A stretch of 64,000 nt of DNA from Actinoallomurus iriomotensis (GCF_030269445.1 NZ_BSTJ01000006.1:124001-188000), one strand, 5' to 3'. Counted from the stretch's first letter, positions 16,256 through 26,478 are shown. A program made the numbers and translations. The notes: generated by a model not told the origin, from the sequence alone.

Positions 16256-16867
16256 TCAGTACGCGAGCCGTTCCCGCCACGGGTGCGCGCCGAAGCAGTG
16301 CGCCAGGGCCTCGCTCAGCCACCGTCGCCGCGCCTCGTCGAGCAGGGGCAGGACCGCGAGGAGATCGGTCTCGTCCTTCCGCCGGGGCCGCTTGGCCTTG
16401 TAGAACAGCTGGATCTCGGGCGCGAGGTAGGGGATGCCGTCCGGACCGGCCGCCCCGATCCCGGCCAGCGGGCGCCGGACGGCGGGATCTCGCCGGGACA
16501 CCCACTCCTCGCCGTCCGCCTCGTCCAGCATCACCTGGACACGCCACGGTTCGCCGGGTCCCGGACGGCACCAGATGTCGTGGACGGCCGGCGGCAGCAC
16601 CTCGGAGGGCTCCCAGGGACGCAGGACCCCCGGTGGGTCGGCCGCCCAGCACTCCCAGCCGCGCAGGGCGTCGTGCAGGTGGAACTGGTCCCGGCGCAGC
16701 ATCATCACGTCGATGTCACCGTGGTCGCGGACGCGACGGCCGACGGCGAGCTCGATGGCGTACCCGCCGGCGATCCACCACGGGCACGGCAGGGCGGCGA
16801 ACAGCGACGCGACCCGCGCGGGCGTCGCCGGCTCCCAGCGCCCGTACGGCGCGACGATCGACTTCAT
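16256..16867 (-). CDS. nucleotidyltransferase-fold protein (aminoglycoside/lincosamide adenylyltransferase-like)
   Basis: A 203-residue protein with the nucleotidyltransferase signature WIAGGYAIELAVGRRVRDHG, then DIDVMMLRRDQ: Gly34-Gly35 and the two metal-binding Asp51/Asp53. A third acidic site may be in WRVQVMLDEADGEEW. The C-terminal half (APEIQLFYKAKRPRRKDETD) is helical and conserved in this small family, which databases often label amino-acid transporter or aminoglycoside adenylyltransferase. The substrate is unknown; resistance cannot be claimed. ATG 16867 starts the homology; a long open frame continues upstream antisense to another gene. Stand-alone, convergent with tsaE. Confidence 0.8.
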   Translation of the reverse strand: MKSIVAPYGRWEPATPARVASLFAALPCPWWIAGGYAIELAVGRRVRDHGDIDVMMLRRDQFHLHDALRGWECWAADPPGVLRPWEPSEVLPPAVHDIWCRPGPGEPWRVQVMLDEADGEEWVSRRDPAVRRPLAGIGAAGPDGIPYLAPEIQLFYKAKRPRRKDETDLLAVLPLLDEARRRWLSEALAHCFGAHPWRERLAY

Positions 16868-16939
16868 CGGTACGTCTCTCCGACCCGTGGCCCAAGGCCC
16901 ACCGTGACGGCCATACCAAATCGGGGACCCTCGAGCGGT

Positions 16940-16955
16940 CAAGATTACGATCTTG
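16940..16955. promoter_or_regulatory. palindrome CAAGAT-TACG-ATCTTG
   Basis: A perfect 6-bp inverted repeat around a four-base centre lies in the 159-base gap between the divergent nucleotidyltransferase (start 16867) and the secreted protein (start 17027). It could be a regulator site for either gene. The local sequence is less GC-rich than its surroundings. Confidence 0.35.
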
Positions 16956-17026
16956 TCGTACTCTCTTCCCCTGAATCTCATCTTCCGGCAAAGCACGCGA
17001 ACGGGAGATGAGGGAGGAGGGACCTG

Positions 17027-17746
17027 GTGAGCGGTCGTCGTCGTGCCGCCCGGCCGGCCAGACGCCGGGGCCGGCTTGTCGCCGCCGCCTGCGCGGCCGC
17101 GTTCGTCCTCGTCGTGTCCGGCGCCGTGGCCTGGGTCTCTCTCGGCGGGGACCACGCCCACCAGCCGCGCTCCCGCGACGCGGGGGCCGAGAGTTCGCCG
17201 ATGAGCACCGGCCGGGGTTCCGACCGCGACGCCGTGCCCAGCGCCTGCGACACGCTCAGCAAGAGCGTCGCCGACAAACTGGCTCCCGGCGCCGACCGCA
17301 GCGCGACCCTCGCCAACCAGTCCGACGAGCACAGCGAATGCGCCTGGAGCCTGTACGGCTCCCGCACCCGCCAGCTGAGCGTCGAACTGCGCGCCCTCGC
17401 CGCCACCGGCGGCACGTCCGCCACGGACACCGCGATCCGTACCTTCTCCACCGAGTGGCAGGCCGACCGCGGCGGCAAGGATCTCTCCGACGGCGTCAAG
17501 GTACGGGACAGCCGGGGCGTGAGCGGCGTCGGTGAACAGGCGTACGTCGTGTACACGGTCGACGCCTCCGCCGCGATCGGTGAGGCCGTCGCCAACGCCC
17601 GCCTCGCCAACGTGCTGATCACCGTGCACTACTCCGGCGGAGACCACCTCAACGCCGCCGGCACGCCGCTGTCCTCCCACACCGCGAGCGACGGCGCCCT
17701 CGGCGCCGCCCGCGACATCGTGTCCAAGCTCGAGTCGCACTCGTAA
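17027..17746 (+). CDS. secreted or membrane-anchored hypothetical protein (DUF3558-like)
   Basis: A 239-residue protein with an Arg-rich N-terminus and one hydrophobic segment (about residues 17-41), so a type II membrane or signal-anchored protein. After a Ser/Asp-rich linker it has SACDTLSKSVADKLAPGA and SDEHSECAWSLYG; the spacing of the two Cys and the CxW resemble the DUF3558 family of actinobacterial envelope proteins. The remainder (VSGVGEQAYVVYTVDASAAI; VLITVHYSGG) fits the same beta-rich fold. GTG start with a clear GGGAGGAGGG 5-11 bases upstream. Function unknown. Confidence 0.7.
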   Translation: MSGRRRAARPARRRGRLVAAACAAAFVLVVSGAVAWVSLGGDHAHQPRSRDAGAESSPMSTGRGSDRDAVPSACDTLSKSVADKLAPGADRSATLANQSDEHSECAWSLYGSRTRQLSVELRALAATGGTSATDTAIRTFSTEWQADRGGKDLSDGVKVRDSRGVSGVGEQAYVVYTVDASAAIGEAVANARLANVLITVHYSGGDHLNAAGTPLSSHTASDGALGAARDIVSKLESHS

Positions 17747-17767
17747 CTGGCAGTGGCCGGGGCGCGC

Positions 17768-17773
17768 TACCCT
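17768..17773 (+). promoter_or_regulatory. -10-like hexamer of a leaderless tsaB transcript
   Basis: TACCCT lies eight bases before the tsaB GTG. There is an AAGGA between them, so the start could also be served by a weak Shine-Dalgarno. No good -35 was found. Confidence 0.35.
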
Positions 17774-17781
17774 CAAGGATC

Positions 17782-18447
17782 GTGCTGGTCCTGGCTTTCG
17801 ATACCGCGACCGCCGCGGTCACCGTCGCGCTGAGCGAGTGGGCCCCGGGCGAGACGCCACGTCTCCGGGCCGAGTCCAAGGTCGTCGATCGGCGCAGACA
17901 CGCGGAGGTGCTCGCGCCCGCGATCGACACCGTGCTCGGTGACGCTCAGGTGCGCCGCGAAGACCTGTCCGCGATCGCCGTCGGCGTCGGTCCCGGTCCG
18001 TACACCGGGCTGCGGGTCGGCCTGGTCACCGCGCGCTCGCTCGGCGCCGTGCTGCAGATCCCGGTGCACGGCGTCTGCACGCTCGACGCGCTCGCCTGGG
18101 AGTCCAAGCGGACCGATCCGTTCGTGGTGGCCACCGACGCGCGCCGCAAAGAGGTCTACTGGGCGCGGTACGACTCGGCGACCGTCCGCACCGACGGGCC
18201 GTCGGTCGGCAAGCCGGCCGACGCCGCGATTCCCGGTCTGCCCGCGCTGGGTGAGGGCGCGCTGCTCTACCCCGACGTGCTCAAGGGTGAGACTCCGGCG
18301 CTGCCGTCGGCGGCCGCGATCGCCGAGCTCGTCGTCTCGCGGCTGTCCGGGGGCGCCGGGCCCGATCTGCTGCCGCCCGAGCCGCTCTACCTGCGCAAGC
18401 CCGACGCGCGTGAGCCCGGGCCCCGCAAGCGGGTGACGCCGGGATGA
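17782..18447 (+). CDS. tsaB: tRNA threonylcarbamoyladenosine biosynthesis protein TsaB
   Basis: TsaB is the non-catalytic ASKHA-fold partner of TsaD in t6A synthesis. The 221-residue protein starts with [18 protein letters not shown], contains [17 protein letters not shown] and the diagnostic [20 protein letters not shown] block, then [13 protein letters not shown]. It lacks the metal-binding HxxxH motif of TsaD, as expected. It begins the tsaB-rimI-tsaD run, overlapping rimI by four bases. Confidence 0.94.
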   Translation: MLVLAFDTATAAVTVALSEWAPGETPRLRAESKVVDRRRHAEVLAPAIDTVLGDAQVRREDLSAIAVGVGPGPYTGLRVGLVTARSLGAVLQIPVHGVCTLDALAWESKRTDPFVVATDARRKEVYWARYDSATVRTDGPSVGKPADAAIPGLPALGEGALLYPDVLKGETPALPSAAAIAELVVSRLSGGAGPDLLPPEPLYLRKPDAREPGPRKRVTPG

Positions 18448-18926
18448 AGGTCCGCGACCTGACTCTCGACGACCTGCCGGCGGTGCTGGAGCTCGAACAC
18501 CTGCTGTTCCCCGACGACGCCTGGTCCGAGAAGACGTACCGCGGCGAGCTGGTCGATCGCACCGGCACCCGCCGCTACGTCGCCGTGGACGACGACGGCG
18601 TGCTCGCGGGCTGGGCCGGCCTGTCCGCCGTGGGCGGGCAGGGCGACGTGCTGACCATCGGCGTACGCCCCGAGCTCCAGGGCCGGGGCATCGGCTCGGC
18701 GCTGCTGACCGCGCTGCTGGAAGAGGCGGCCGTACGCGGCTGCGTGGAGATCTTCCTCGACGTGCGGGCCGACAACGACCGGGCGCGCCGGCTCTACGAG
18801 CGTTTCGGCTTCACCGCCGTCGGCGTCCGCAAGCGCTACTACCAGCCCTCCGGGGTGGACGCGATCGTGATGATGAAAGAGTCGCGGCCGGGCGAGGCGC
18901 CGGCGCGGCAGGGGGTGAAACCGTGA
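18444..18926 (+). CDS. rimI: ribosomal protein S18-alanine N-acetyltransferase
   Basis: A 160-residue GNAT acetyltransferase. The acetyl-CoA loop is [20 protein letters not shown] (Q/RxxGxG/A type), followed by [20 protein letters not shown] and the RimI-typical end [20 protein letters not shown]. RimI acetylates the N-terminal alanine of ribosomal protein S18. Overlaps tsaB and tsaD by four bases each, and this tsaB-rimI-tsaD order is standard in actinobacteria, which supports the specific name over a generic GNAT call. Confidence 0.92.
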   Translation: MKVRDLTLDDLPAVLELEHLLFPDDAWSEKTYRGELVDRTGTRRYVAVDDDGVLAGWAGLSAVGGQGDVLTIGVRPELQGRGIGSALLTALLEEAAVRGCVEIFLDVRADNDRARRLYERFGFTAVGVRKRYYQPSGVDAIVMMKESRPGEAPARQGVKP

Positions 18927-19954
18927 CGGACCAGCCGCTGGTGCTGGGCATCGAGACGTCGTGCGACGAGACCGGCGTGGGCGTGGTCCGCGGCCACACT
19001 CTCCTCGCCGACGCGATCGCCTCCAGCGTCGACGAACACGCCAGGTTCGGCGGGGTGGTGCCCGAGGTGGCCTCCCGCGCCCACCTGGAGGCGATGACGC
19101 CGACCGTGGACCGGGCGCTGAGCGAGGCCGGCGTGACGCTCGCCGACGTCGACGCGATCGCGGTCACCGCCGGCCCCGGCCTGGCCGGCGCCCTGCTCGT
19201 GGGCGTCGCGGCCGCCAAGGCGTACGCCCTGGGCCTGGGCAAGCCGCTGTACGGCGTCAACCATCTCGCCGCCCACGTGGCCGTCGACCAGCTCGAACAC
19301 GGTCCGCTGCCCAAGCCCTGCGTGGCCCTCCTCGTCTCCGGCGGGCACTCATCGCTCCTTCTCGTGCCGGACGTGGCCTCCGACGTGCGCCCGCTGGGCG
19401 CGACGGTCGACGACGCCGCCGGCGAGGCGTTCGACAAGGTGGCACGAGTGCTCGACCTCGGCTTCCCCGGCGGCCCGTACATCGACCGCGCGGCGCGCGA
19501 GGGCGACCGGGCGTCGATCTCCTTCCCGCGCGGCAAGTACGAGGACGGCACCTACGACTTCTCCTTCTCGGGGCTGAAGACCGCGGTGGCCCGCTGGGTC
19601 GAGTCACGCGAGCGCGCCGGTGAGCCGGTGCCGGTGGCCGACGTCGCGGCGGCGTTCCAGGAGGCGGTGGTCGACGTGCTGACCAAGAAGGCCATCGCCG
19701 CCTGCAGGGATAACGGCGTCTCCCACCTGCTCGTCGGCGGCGGCGTCGCGGCCAACTCCCGCCTGCGGGCGCTGGCCCAGGAGCGCTGTGAGGCGGCCGG
19801 CATCCAGCTGCGGGTGCCGCGCCCGAAACTGTGCACCGACAACGGCGCCATGGTCGCGGCCCTCGGCGCGGAACTCGTCGGCGCGGGCCTGAAGCCCTCG
19901 GCCCTCGACCTCCCGGCCGACTCGTCCCTGCCGATCACCGACGTGCTGGTGTAG
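18923..19954 (+). CDS. tsaD: tRNA N6-adenosine threonylcarbamoyltransferase
   Basis: TsaD (Kae1/Gcp) transfers the threonylcarbamoyl group to A37 of tRNA. The 343-residue protein opens [17 protein letters not shown], has the iron-binding HxxxH pair in [10 protein letters not shown] (His114 and His118), [13 protein letters not shown], GRTxD-type [33 protein letters not shown] and [13 protein letters not shown] with the third metal ligand Asp. GTG start overlaps the rimI stop (GTGA). Ends without an obvious terminator 23 bases before the convergent phosphotransferase. Confidence 0.96.
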   Translation: MTDQPLVLGIETSCDETGVGVVRGHTLLADAIASSVDEHARFGGVVPEVASRAHLEAMTPTVDRALSEAGVTLADVDAIAVTAGPGLAGALLVGVAAAKAYALGLGKPLYGVNHLAAHVAVDQLEHGPLPKPCVALLVSGGHSSLLLVPDVASDVRPLGATVDDAAGEAFDKVARVLDLGFPGGPYIDRAAREGDRASISFPRGKYEDGTYDFSFSGLKTAVARWVESRERAGEPVPVADVAAAFQEAVVDVLTKKAIAACRDNGVSHLLVGGGVAANSRLRALAQERCEAAGIQLRVPRPKLCTDNGAMVAALGAELVGAGLKPSALDLPADSSLPITDVLV

Positions 19955-19977
19955 GGCGCGGTTCGGCGAGTCCGACC

Positions 19978-20910
19978 TCAGAACCGCGTCGCGGGCGCGC
20001 CCAGCTCGATCAGGGCGTGCTCCAGGAAGCTCTCCAGCGCGGGGATGTCGTTCGGCGAGATCGGGCGCAGCGGCTGCTCGGGCAGGAGGTCGAGCACGGT
20101 GCGCAGGTCCCAGTACGGGTTGTGCCGGTAGCCGCCGGAGACCTGGTCGAAGGCCCCGAGGAACTGGTCGGCGACCTCGACCCCGTATCGGAGGGCGAGG
20201 TTCCACCGCATGTGGGCCACGTCGACGGCGGCCGGTCCGTGTGAGGCGCCGGACCAGTCGACGATGCCGGTGAGCCGCCCGTACGCCCAGAGGGTGTTGT
20301 CGGGCAGGTAGTCACGGTGGATGAAGTGCGGTGTGGCGCCGGGGGACGGGCCGGCCGCGATGTCGAACGCCCGCTCCCACAGCGCCGGATGCCGGGCGTT
20401 GATCGGCGCGAGACGCACGTCGAGGTGGTTGTACGGGCGGTAGGGCGGCATCGTGGAGGCGCCCCCGACCGCGTGCACCGACAGCAGGCCGGCGGCCAAC
20501 TGGATGAGGTATTCGGGCAGCTCTTCGCGCGCCGGTCGCGGCGGGTGGCCGAGCAGCCTCGTGATCAGCAGCGTCGGCGTCTCGCAGTGGGCGCCCGAGG
20601 GGTCGGCCGCCACGAGCGACGGCGTCGGGATCTCGCAGCCCGCCAGGAGCGTCAGCGCGGCGATCTCGCGCTCGGGCGAGAACTCGATGTCGATGTCCGG
20701 CCAGGACGCGGAGGCCCAGCGGCGCAGCACGAGCCGGTGCACGGTGCCGGAGCGGCTCTCCGCGAGCAGCGCGTGGTTGATGTGGGACAGGCCGCCGACG
20801 AGCGGCCGGACCATCTTCACCTCGCTGCCCGGCCCCAGGCATTCCTCGACCCAGCGCAGCGTCGCAGCGCTCAGCGGCTCTGAGAATCTGGGGAAGGTCA
20901 CGGGTCCCAT
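19978..20910 (-). CDS. phosphotransferase family protein (APH/choline kinase fold)
   Basis: A 310-residue protein-kinase-like phosphotransferase. The nucleotide-side Lys/Arg strand is HRLVLRRWA, and the catalytic loop HRDYLPDNTLW with GRLTGIVDWSGASHGPAAVD carries the Brenner-motif Asp and the metal-binding Asp. TPTLLITRLLG is the APH hinge region. Such proteins phosphorylate small alcohols (aminoglycosides, homoserine, choline-like compounds); the substrate is unknown here and antibiotic resistance should not be assumed. Stand-alone gene, convergent with tsaD. Confidence 0.85.
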   Translation of the reverse strand: MGPVTFPRFSEPLSAATLRWVEECLGPGSEVKMVRPLVGGLSHINHALLAESRSGTVHRLVLRRWASASWPDIDIEFSPEREIAALTLLAGCEIPTPSLVAADPSGAHCETPTLLITRLLGHPPRPAREELPEYLIQLAAGLLSVHAVGGASTMPPYRPYNHLDVRLAPINARHPALWERAFDIAAGPSPGATPHFIHRDYLPDNTLWAYGRLTGIVDWSGASHGPAAVDVAHMRWNLALRYGVEVADQFLGAFDQVSGGYRHNPYWDLRTVLDLLPEQPLRPISPNDIPALESFLEHALIELGAPATRF

Positions 20911-21069
20911 CCAAACGGATTCCGAACCGTATCGGGAGTGATTTTATCAATCCAAGGCGAAGTAAACGGCATGTCATTGCGGCCCGACGATCTTCTTGGG
21001 TCTGCTATTAATCCCGAAAACCCCGCAAATACCTATGTGTGCAGCGTTTCGCGCAAAGGGCGACGAAAA
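20911..21069. other. AT-richer gap upstream of the phosphotransferase gene
   Basis: This 159-base stretch is visibly richer in A and T than the rest of the window (for example GATTTTATCAATCC at 20940-20953 and CTATTAATCCCGAAAA near 21004). No protein-coding frame with homology was found. It probably holds the phosphotransferase promoter on the minus strand and the T-tail of the neighbouring terminator. Confidence 0.4.
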
Positions 21070-21098
21070 GGCCGCTCCGGGACAAGACCGGAGCGGCC
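21070..21098 (-). terminator. intrinsic terminator of the coiled-coil gene
   Basis: A perfect 11-bp stem GGCCGCTCCGG (21070-21080) / CCGGAGCGGCC (21088-21098) with a 7-base loop lies eight bases beyond the stop of the minus-strand gene. Read on the minus strand it is followed by TTTTCG. Confidence 0.8.
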
Positions 21099-21105
21099 GT
21101 CGCCG

Positions 21106-22350
21106 TCACTCCTTGCTCTCCCGGCGCGGGCGGAACAGCGCCTCGGCCAGCGCGAGCATGGTCTCCTCAAGAGTGATGAGCCGCTTCATGAGGTCCTCGT
21201 GGACCGAGGTCATGCGCTGCGTCATGTCGTGCTGGGCCGTGTCGACCTTCTTGCTCACGTCCTCGTGCACACCGCCGACCTGCCGCAGCAGGTCCTCGCG
21301 GAGGATCTCCATGTGTTTGGTGAGGTCGGAGCGCGACGACTCGACGATCTTGGAGAGGGTCTCCTCGGCCTCGTCGCGGTCGGGCCGCGCCCGCAACTCG
21401 TCGACGAGCGGGTCGATCGCCTCGGCCAGGCGTTTCTCCAGGGCGTCGAAGCGGTCGGTCGGATCGATGAACGGCCGGTCGCCGATGGCGGCGAGTTTGC
21501 GGTGCAACTCGCCGATCTCCAGCGTGACCGGCAGCTGGCCGATGCGCTGGTTGACCCCGTCGACGCGGTCGTCGACCCCTTCGATCTTGGCCTCGAGCCC
21601 CTGGAAGTGGCCCTCGATGCCCTTGATCTTGCCGGACAGGCCCTCGACGCGGCCGTCGATGCCGTCGAGACGCCCGCCGACGCCCTCGACCCTGCCGTTG
21701 ACCGCGTCGAGGCCCTGCTCGACGCGCTCGGCCATGTCGCCGAGCGACTGGTCGACCTTGCCGGCCACGGCGTTGATCTGGTGTTCGAGCTTCTCGGAGC
21801 GGTGTCCGAGGTCGGCGAGGGTCTTGTCGAGCCGGTTGAAGCGTACGGACGCGGCCTCCATCGTGCCCGCCAGCCGGTCAAGGCGTTTGGTGAGGTCGTC
21901 CATCTGCTGCGCGGCCCGCAGCGTCGCGTCGGTGATGCTCTTGCTCGAGTCGAGGACGTTCTGGATGCGGGAGAGGCCCTCGTCGACGTTCTCCGCGATG
22001 ACGCCGACGTCGGCCCACAGCGAGGGCAGCTCGGCGACCGGCTTGACCTTCTCGCCGACGGACTCGATGTGCTCGGCCAGCCCCTCGGCCCACTCCGGAG
22101 GCTTGCCGTACAGCTCGTCGACCTGGCCACGAACCGAGTCGAGCTGGGTCGTCAGGCCGCTGAGCTCGCGCTCGCGCACCTCGCGGAGCAGCCACTCGAT
22201 GCCCTCGAGCCGCTGATGGATCTCGTCGAGGACCTGACCTGTCGAGCGTTGCTCGTAAACATGATCTTGAGCAGCGCGGGCCAGCAATTCCCGCATTCGG
22301 TCCGAGACCGGTTGACCTCCTGTCTGCAGGAAGTTGTGATTGGTGTCCAC
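21106..22350 (-). CDS. long coiled-coil protein of unknown function
   Basis: A 414-residue, almost entirely helical soluble protein with no signal peptide or membrane span. Heptad patterns of Leu/Ile/Val alternate with Asp/Glu/Arg/Lys along most of it. The centre (roughly residues 185-255) is a run of near-exact heptads: VNGRVEGVGGRLDGIDGRVE, then GLSGKIKGIEGHFQGLEAKI and EGVDDRVDGVNQRIG, with Gly at alternate heptads. The C-terminus is a second Met/Leu/Glu-rich coil. No domain was recognised; the pattern recalls apolipoprotein-like or tail-fibre/cytoskeletal rods. GTG start at 22350 with GAAGGAG nearby and a strong terminator after it: a monocistronic unit. Confidence 0.8.
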   Translation of the reverse strand: MDTNHNFLQTGGQPVSDRMRELLARAAQDHVYEQRSTGQVLDEIHQRLEGIEWLLREVRERELSGLTTQLDSVRGQVDELYGKPPEWAEGLAEHIESVGEKVKPVAELPSLWADVGVIAENVDEGLSRIQNVLDSSKSITDATLRAAQQMDDLTKRLDRLAGTMEAASVRFNRLDKTLADLGHRSEKLEHQINAVAGKVDQSLGDMAERVEQGLDAVNGRVEGVGGRLDGIDGRVEGLSGKIKGIEGHFQGLEAKIEGVDDRVDGVNQRIGQLPVTLEIGELHRKLAAIGDRPFIDPTDRFDALEKRLAEAIDPLVDELRARPDRDEAEETLSKIVESSRSDLTKHMEILREDLLRQVGGVHEDVSKKVDTAQHDMTQRMTSVHEDLMKRLITLEETMLALAEALFRPRRESKE

Positions 22351-22511
22351 CCGGGGAGCTCCTTCGTTTTGCCGGGTCGCCGGCCTGCGCGCGTAAATGG
22401 CAGTGGCGTGCGTCGCGAAGGGTCACTCTAATGAGCCGACCATGGTCATCGAGCGTAAGCAAAGAAATTCAGGGAAAAGAGATCCTTATCCCGGAGTAGC
22501 GGAATGCCGTT

Positions 22512-22724
22512 TTAGTCGCGGCGGTGACGGCCTTCGTAAGGCGCGGACGCCGCATGCGCGTTCGCCCCCGTGCTCGCGGCGCCCCGGCCGAGGAGCCGGT
22601 CGAGTTCGCCGCGGCCGAGGAAGACGCCGCGACATGCGCCGCACTCCCGCAGGGTGACGCCGGCGCGGTGAAAGCCGGCCATGGCGACGCCGCACTTGGG
22701 ACATTGCAGCACGGCGTCGGTCAT
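22512..22724 (-). CDS. TFIIB-type zinc-ribbon protein (70 aa)
   Basis: A 70-residue protein beginning MTDAVLQCPKCGVAM with a second knuckle LRECGACRGVFLGRGELDRL. The CPxCG...CxxCxGxFLxxGELD pattern is the zf-TFIIB domain (PF13453-type) common in small bacterial proteins. A Ser/Ala/His-rich tail ends in GRHRRD. The ATG 22724 gives the exact family start; the frame is open further upstream but low-complexity. Such proteins are thought to bind zinc and perhaps nucleic acid or a partner; no precise role is known. Confidence 0.8.
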   Translation of the reverse strand: MTDAVLQCPKCGVAMAGFHRAGVTLRECGACRGVFLGRGELDRLLGRGAASTGANAHAASAPYEGRHRRD

Positions 22725-22848
22725 CGTCGTTCCCCATTTCCCCCGTGCGCCCCACCGGGCGCTGCTCCCGCCCGCGCCCCCCGCGGCGCGGATTGCGGCC
22801 GCTGCCAAGAGTAGTCAACCCAATACGGCAATAGTCGCAGTGTTTGCC

Positions 22849-24087
22849 TTAGGGTGGCGTGTCTTCTGCCGTGACCTGGTGTCGGCGGGCCGCGCAGATG
22901 AGTGCCGTTGGTGTTTCGCCCACCCGAGTGAGAACCACGACCCACTCCTTGGACCCCGACGGCCGGAGGTCGCGCCGCAGGCGTTCGATGTCGGCGGCGA
23001 ATCCCCGCTTCTTGATCGTCAGGGTGCCGGCGTCGCGTCGCCGCAGTTCCGCGCGCAGGCGTTTGACCGAGAAGGGCAGAACGTCGTGGATCTCGTACGC
23101 GCGGGCGAACGGGGTGGGCCGCAGCGTGTCGGAGGTGATGTAGGCGATGCGCGGGTCGGCGAGTGCCCCGCCGAGCGCGGCGGCGACCTCCGCGACGAGA
23201 TGGGCGCGTACGACTGCTCCGTCCGGTTCGTAGAGGTAACGCCGCCACGGCGCGACGGGCGGGGGCCCAAGCGCCGGATCGGCCGTCATCGTGGCCGGCT
23301 CCGCGCCCTCCCTGAGCACGGTCGCCCGCCGCAGCGTCGTGCCCCGCCGCGCCCCGGACAGGCCGCCGAGCCACAACGCCGCCTCCTTGACCTCGCCGCC
23401 GTCGGAGATCCACTCGGCCTCGGCCCCCTCCGGCACCGCGTCGTGCGGGATGCCCGGCGCCACCTTCACGCAGCCGGCCGGCGCCGTACGGGCGAGGCCG
23501 AGCACGGTGGTCAGCGGCGGCTCGTACGCCTCCGGGTCGAACACCCGCCCGCGCGACGTGCGCCGCCCGGGGTCGGCGAAGACGGCGGCGTGCCGCGCGG
23601 GATCCTGGGCGACCGCGTCGCCCGCGCGTACGGAGGCGGAGTCCGCCAAGCCGAACGCCGCCACGTTCGCGCGGGCGACGGCGGCGGTCAGCGGGTCCAG
23701 GTCGACGCCGAGCCCACGGCAGCCGGCCCGCCCGCGCGCGACCAGGTCGCCGCCGATGCCGCAGCCCAGGTCGAGCACGCTCCCCGTGTCCTCCAGGTGG
23801 GCGGCGAAGCGCCGGGCCCGGTGCCGCGCGACGCTCGCGCGCGTCGCCTGCTCCAGGCCGGCCGGCGTGAAGTACATGCGGTCGGCGTCGGCACCGAACT
23901 TGGCGCGCGCCCGCTGCCGCAGGCGTACCTGGGTCAGCGCGGCCCCGACCAGCTCCGGAGGATGGCGGGTGCGCAGCCGCGACGCGGTCGTCAGCAGCGC
24001 CCCCTCGCTCACGTCGGCCGCGCCCGCCTCGCCGAGCAGGGCCTGGCCGCCGGGGGTCAGCAGGCCTTCGAAAGCGGCGATGTCCAC
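22849..24087 (-). CDS. class I SAM-dependent methyltransferase with THUMP-like C-terminal domain
   Basis: A 412-residue protein with a helical N-terminal part (ELVGAALTQVRLRQRARAKF, then DADRMYFTPAGLEQATR), a Rossmann methyltransferase core with motif I VLDLGCGIGGDL and acidic GVDLDP, ADPGRRTSRGRVFDPEAY in the motif IV position, and a C-terminal THUMP-like domain (AYEIHDVLPFSVKRLRAELR, then AGTLTIKKRGFAADIERL). This architecture is a conserved actinobacterial family presumed to act on RNA, but the target is not established. The gene is on its own; groES starts about 300 bases away on the other strand. Confidence 0.85.
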   Translation of the reverse strand: MDIAAFEGLLTPGGQALLGEAGAADVSEGALLTTASRLRTRHPPELVGAALTQVRLRQRARAKFGADADRMYFTPAGLEQATRASVARHRARRFAAHLEDTGSVLDLGCGIGGDLVARGRAGCRGLGVDLDPLTAAVARANVAAFGLADSASVRAGDAVAQDPARHAAVFADPGRRTSRGRVFDPEAYEPPLTTVLGLARTAPAGCVKVAPGIPHDAVPEGAEAEWISDGGEVKEAALWLGGLSGARRGTTLRRATVLREGAEPATMTADPALGPPPVAPWRRYLYEPDGAVVRAHLVAEVAAALGGALADPRIAYITSDTLRPTPFARAYEIHDVLPFSVKRLRAELRRRDAGTLTIKKRGFAADIERLRRDLRPSGSKEWVVVLTRVGETPTALICAARRHQVTAEDTPP

Positions 24088-24213
24088 CCGAAGAAGGTAG
24101 CGACGCCCGCGCGCGGTACGGCACGGGCGGTGGGCGCCGGAGAGTCACACCGTGCGCCACACCTGTTATCGGGGCAGGTCACAGGCGGCGGACTCCCAGG
24201 GTGCGGGCCCGTG

Positions 24214-24240
24214 TTGACGGGTTCCCGGCCACGGCATAAT
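24214..24240 (+). promoter_or_regulatory. groES-groEL promoter
   Basis: TTGACG (24214-24219) and CATAAT (24235-24240) form a vegetative-type promoter with a short 15-base spacer. The CIRCE element starts ten bases downstream, so HrcA binding there would block initiation. Confidence 0.6.
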
Positions 24241-24249
24241 CTCCATGAC

Positions 24250-24274
24250 TGGCACTCTCATCATCAGAGTGCCA
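24250..24274. promoter_or_regulatory. CIRCE operator (HrcA site)
   Basis: TGGCACTC (24250-24257), nine bases, GAGTGCCA (24267-24274): a perfect inverted repeat with the defining CACTC-N9-GAGTG core of CIRCE. It places groES-groEL under HrcA heat-shock repression. It lies about 118 bases before the groES start, so the transcript has a long 5' leader. Confidence 0.9.
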
Positions 24275-24391
24275 ATCAAGCGACAGGCTGGTCTGGCACC
24301 CGCGACGGCAGACCACCGTGGTCGCGTCTCCATCATGCGGCTGGCCGCTTCGGTCGGCCGAGGATACGCAATCGAAGGGGAAGGTCAGATC

Positions 24392-24703
24392 GTGTCGACC
24401 GCCACCAAGGTTGTTCTCAAGCCGCTCGAGGACCGCATCGTCGTCCAGCCCCTCGAGGCCGAGCAGACAACTGCGTCAGGTCTGGTTATTCCGGACACCG
24501 CCAAGGAGAAGCCGCAGGAGGGCACCGTCCTCGCCGTGGGCCCGGGCCGCTTCGACGACAAGGGCGAGAAGCGCGTGCCGCTCGACGTCAAGGTCGGGGA
24601 TGTCGTGCTCTACAGCAAGTACGGCGGCACCGAGGTCAAGTACAACAACGAGGACTACCTCGTGCTGTCTGCTCGCGACGTGCTCGCCGTCGTCGAGAAG
24701 TAA
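24392..24703 (+). CDS. groES: co-chaperonin GroES
   Basis: GroES caps the GroEL chamber during protein folding. The 103-residue protein reads [46 protein letters not shown], then [17 protein letters not shown] and [15 protein letters not shown]; the mobile loop is intact. GTG 24392 is chosen because it follows a GAAGGGGAAGG tract and matches actinobacterial GroES N-termini; the frame is open further upstream to the CIRCE region without homology. First gene of the groES-groEL operon under HrcA control. Confidence 0.96.
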   Translation: MSTATKVVLKPLEDRIVVQPLEAEQTTASGLVIPDTAKEKPQEGTVLAVGPGRFDDKGEKRVPLDVKVGDVVLYSKYGGTEVKYNNEDYLVLSARDVLAVVEK

Positions 24704-24723
24704 CAACTGAAGACAGATGCACC

Positions 24724-24754
24724 GCCCCGGTCGGCCCCTGCGGGCGGCCGGGGC
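24724..24754 (+). other. hairpin between groES and groEL
   Basis: GCCCCGG (24724-24730) pairs with CCGGGGC (24748-24754), with a further partial stem inside. No T-run follows directly. It may slow transcription or stabilise the groES part of the message, adjusting the groES:groEL ratio. Confidence 0.45.
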
Positions 24755-24767
24755 TGTGTGCTTCTAG

Positions 24768-26429
<1,662 letters not shown>

Positions 26430-26449
26430 TTCCGACCGGTCTTTTTTCA

Positions 26450-26478
26450 GACCCTCGCCGCGTCGCGCGGCGAGGGTC
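26450..26478 (+). terminator. intrinsic terminator of the groES-groEL operon
   Basis: A perfect 13-bp stem GACCCTCGCCGCG (26450-26462) / CGCGGCGAGGGTC (26466-26478) with a 3-base loop, followed by TTTCTTTT. The stem starts 20 bases after the groEL stop. Confidence 0.9.

Noticed and set aside
16256-16867. Aminoglycoside or lincosamide resistance gene
   Set aside because: The fold matches a nucleotidyltransferase, but nothing in the sequence specifies an antibiotic substrate and there is no mobile context.
20938-22431. Long plus-strand open frame opposite the coiled-coil gene
   Set aside because: Its regular heptad-like look is just the complement of the repeated codons of the real minus-strand gene, which has the RBS and terminator.
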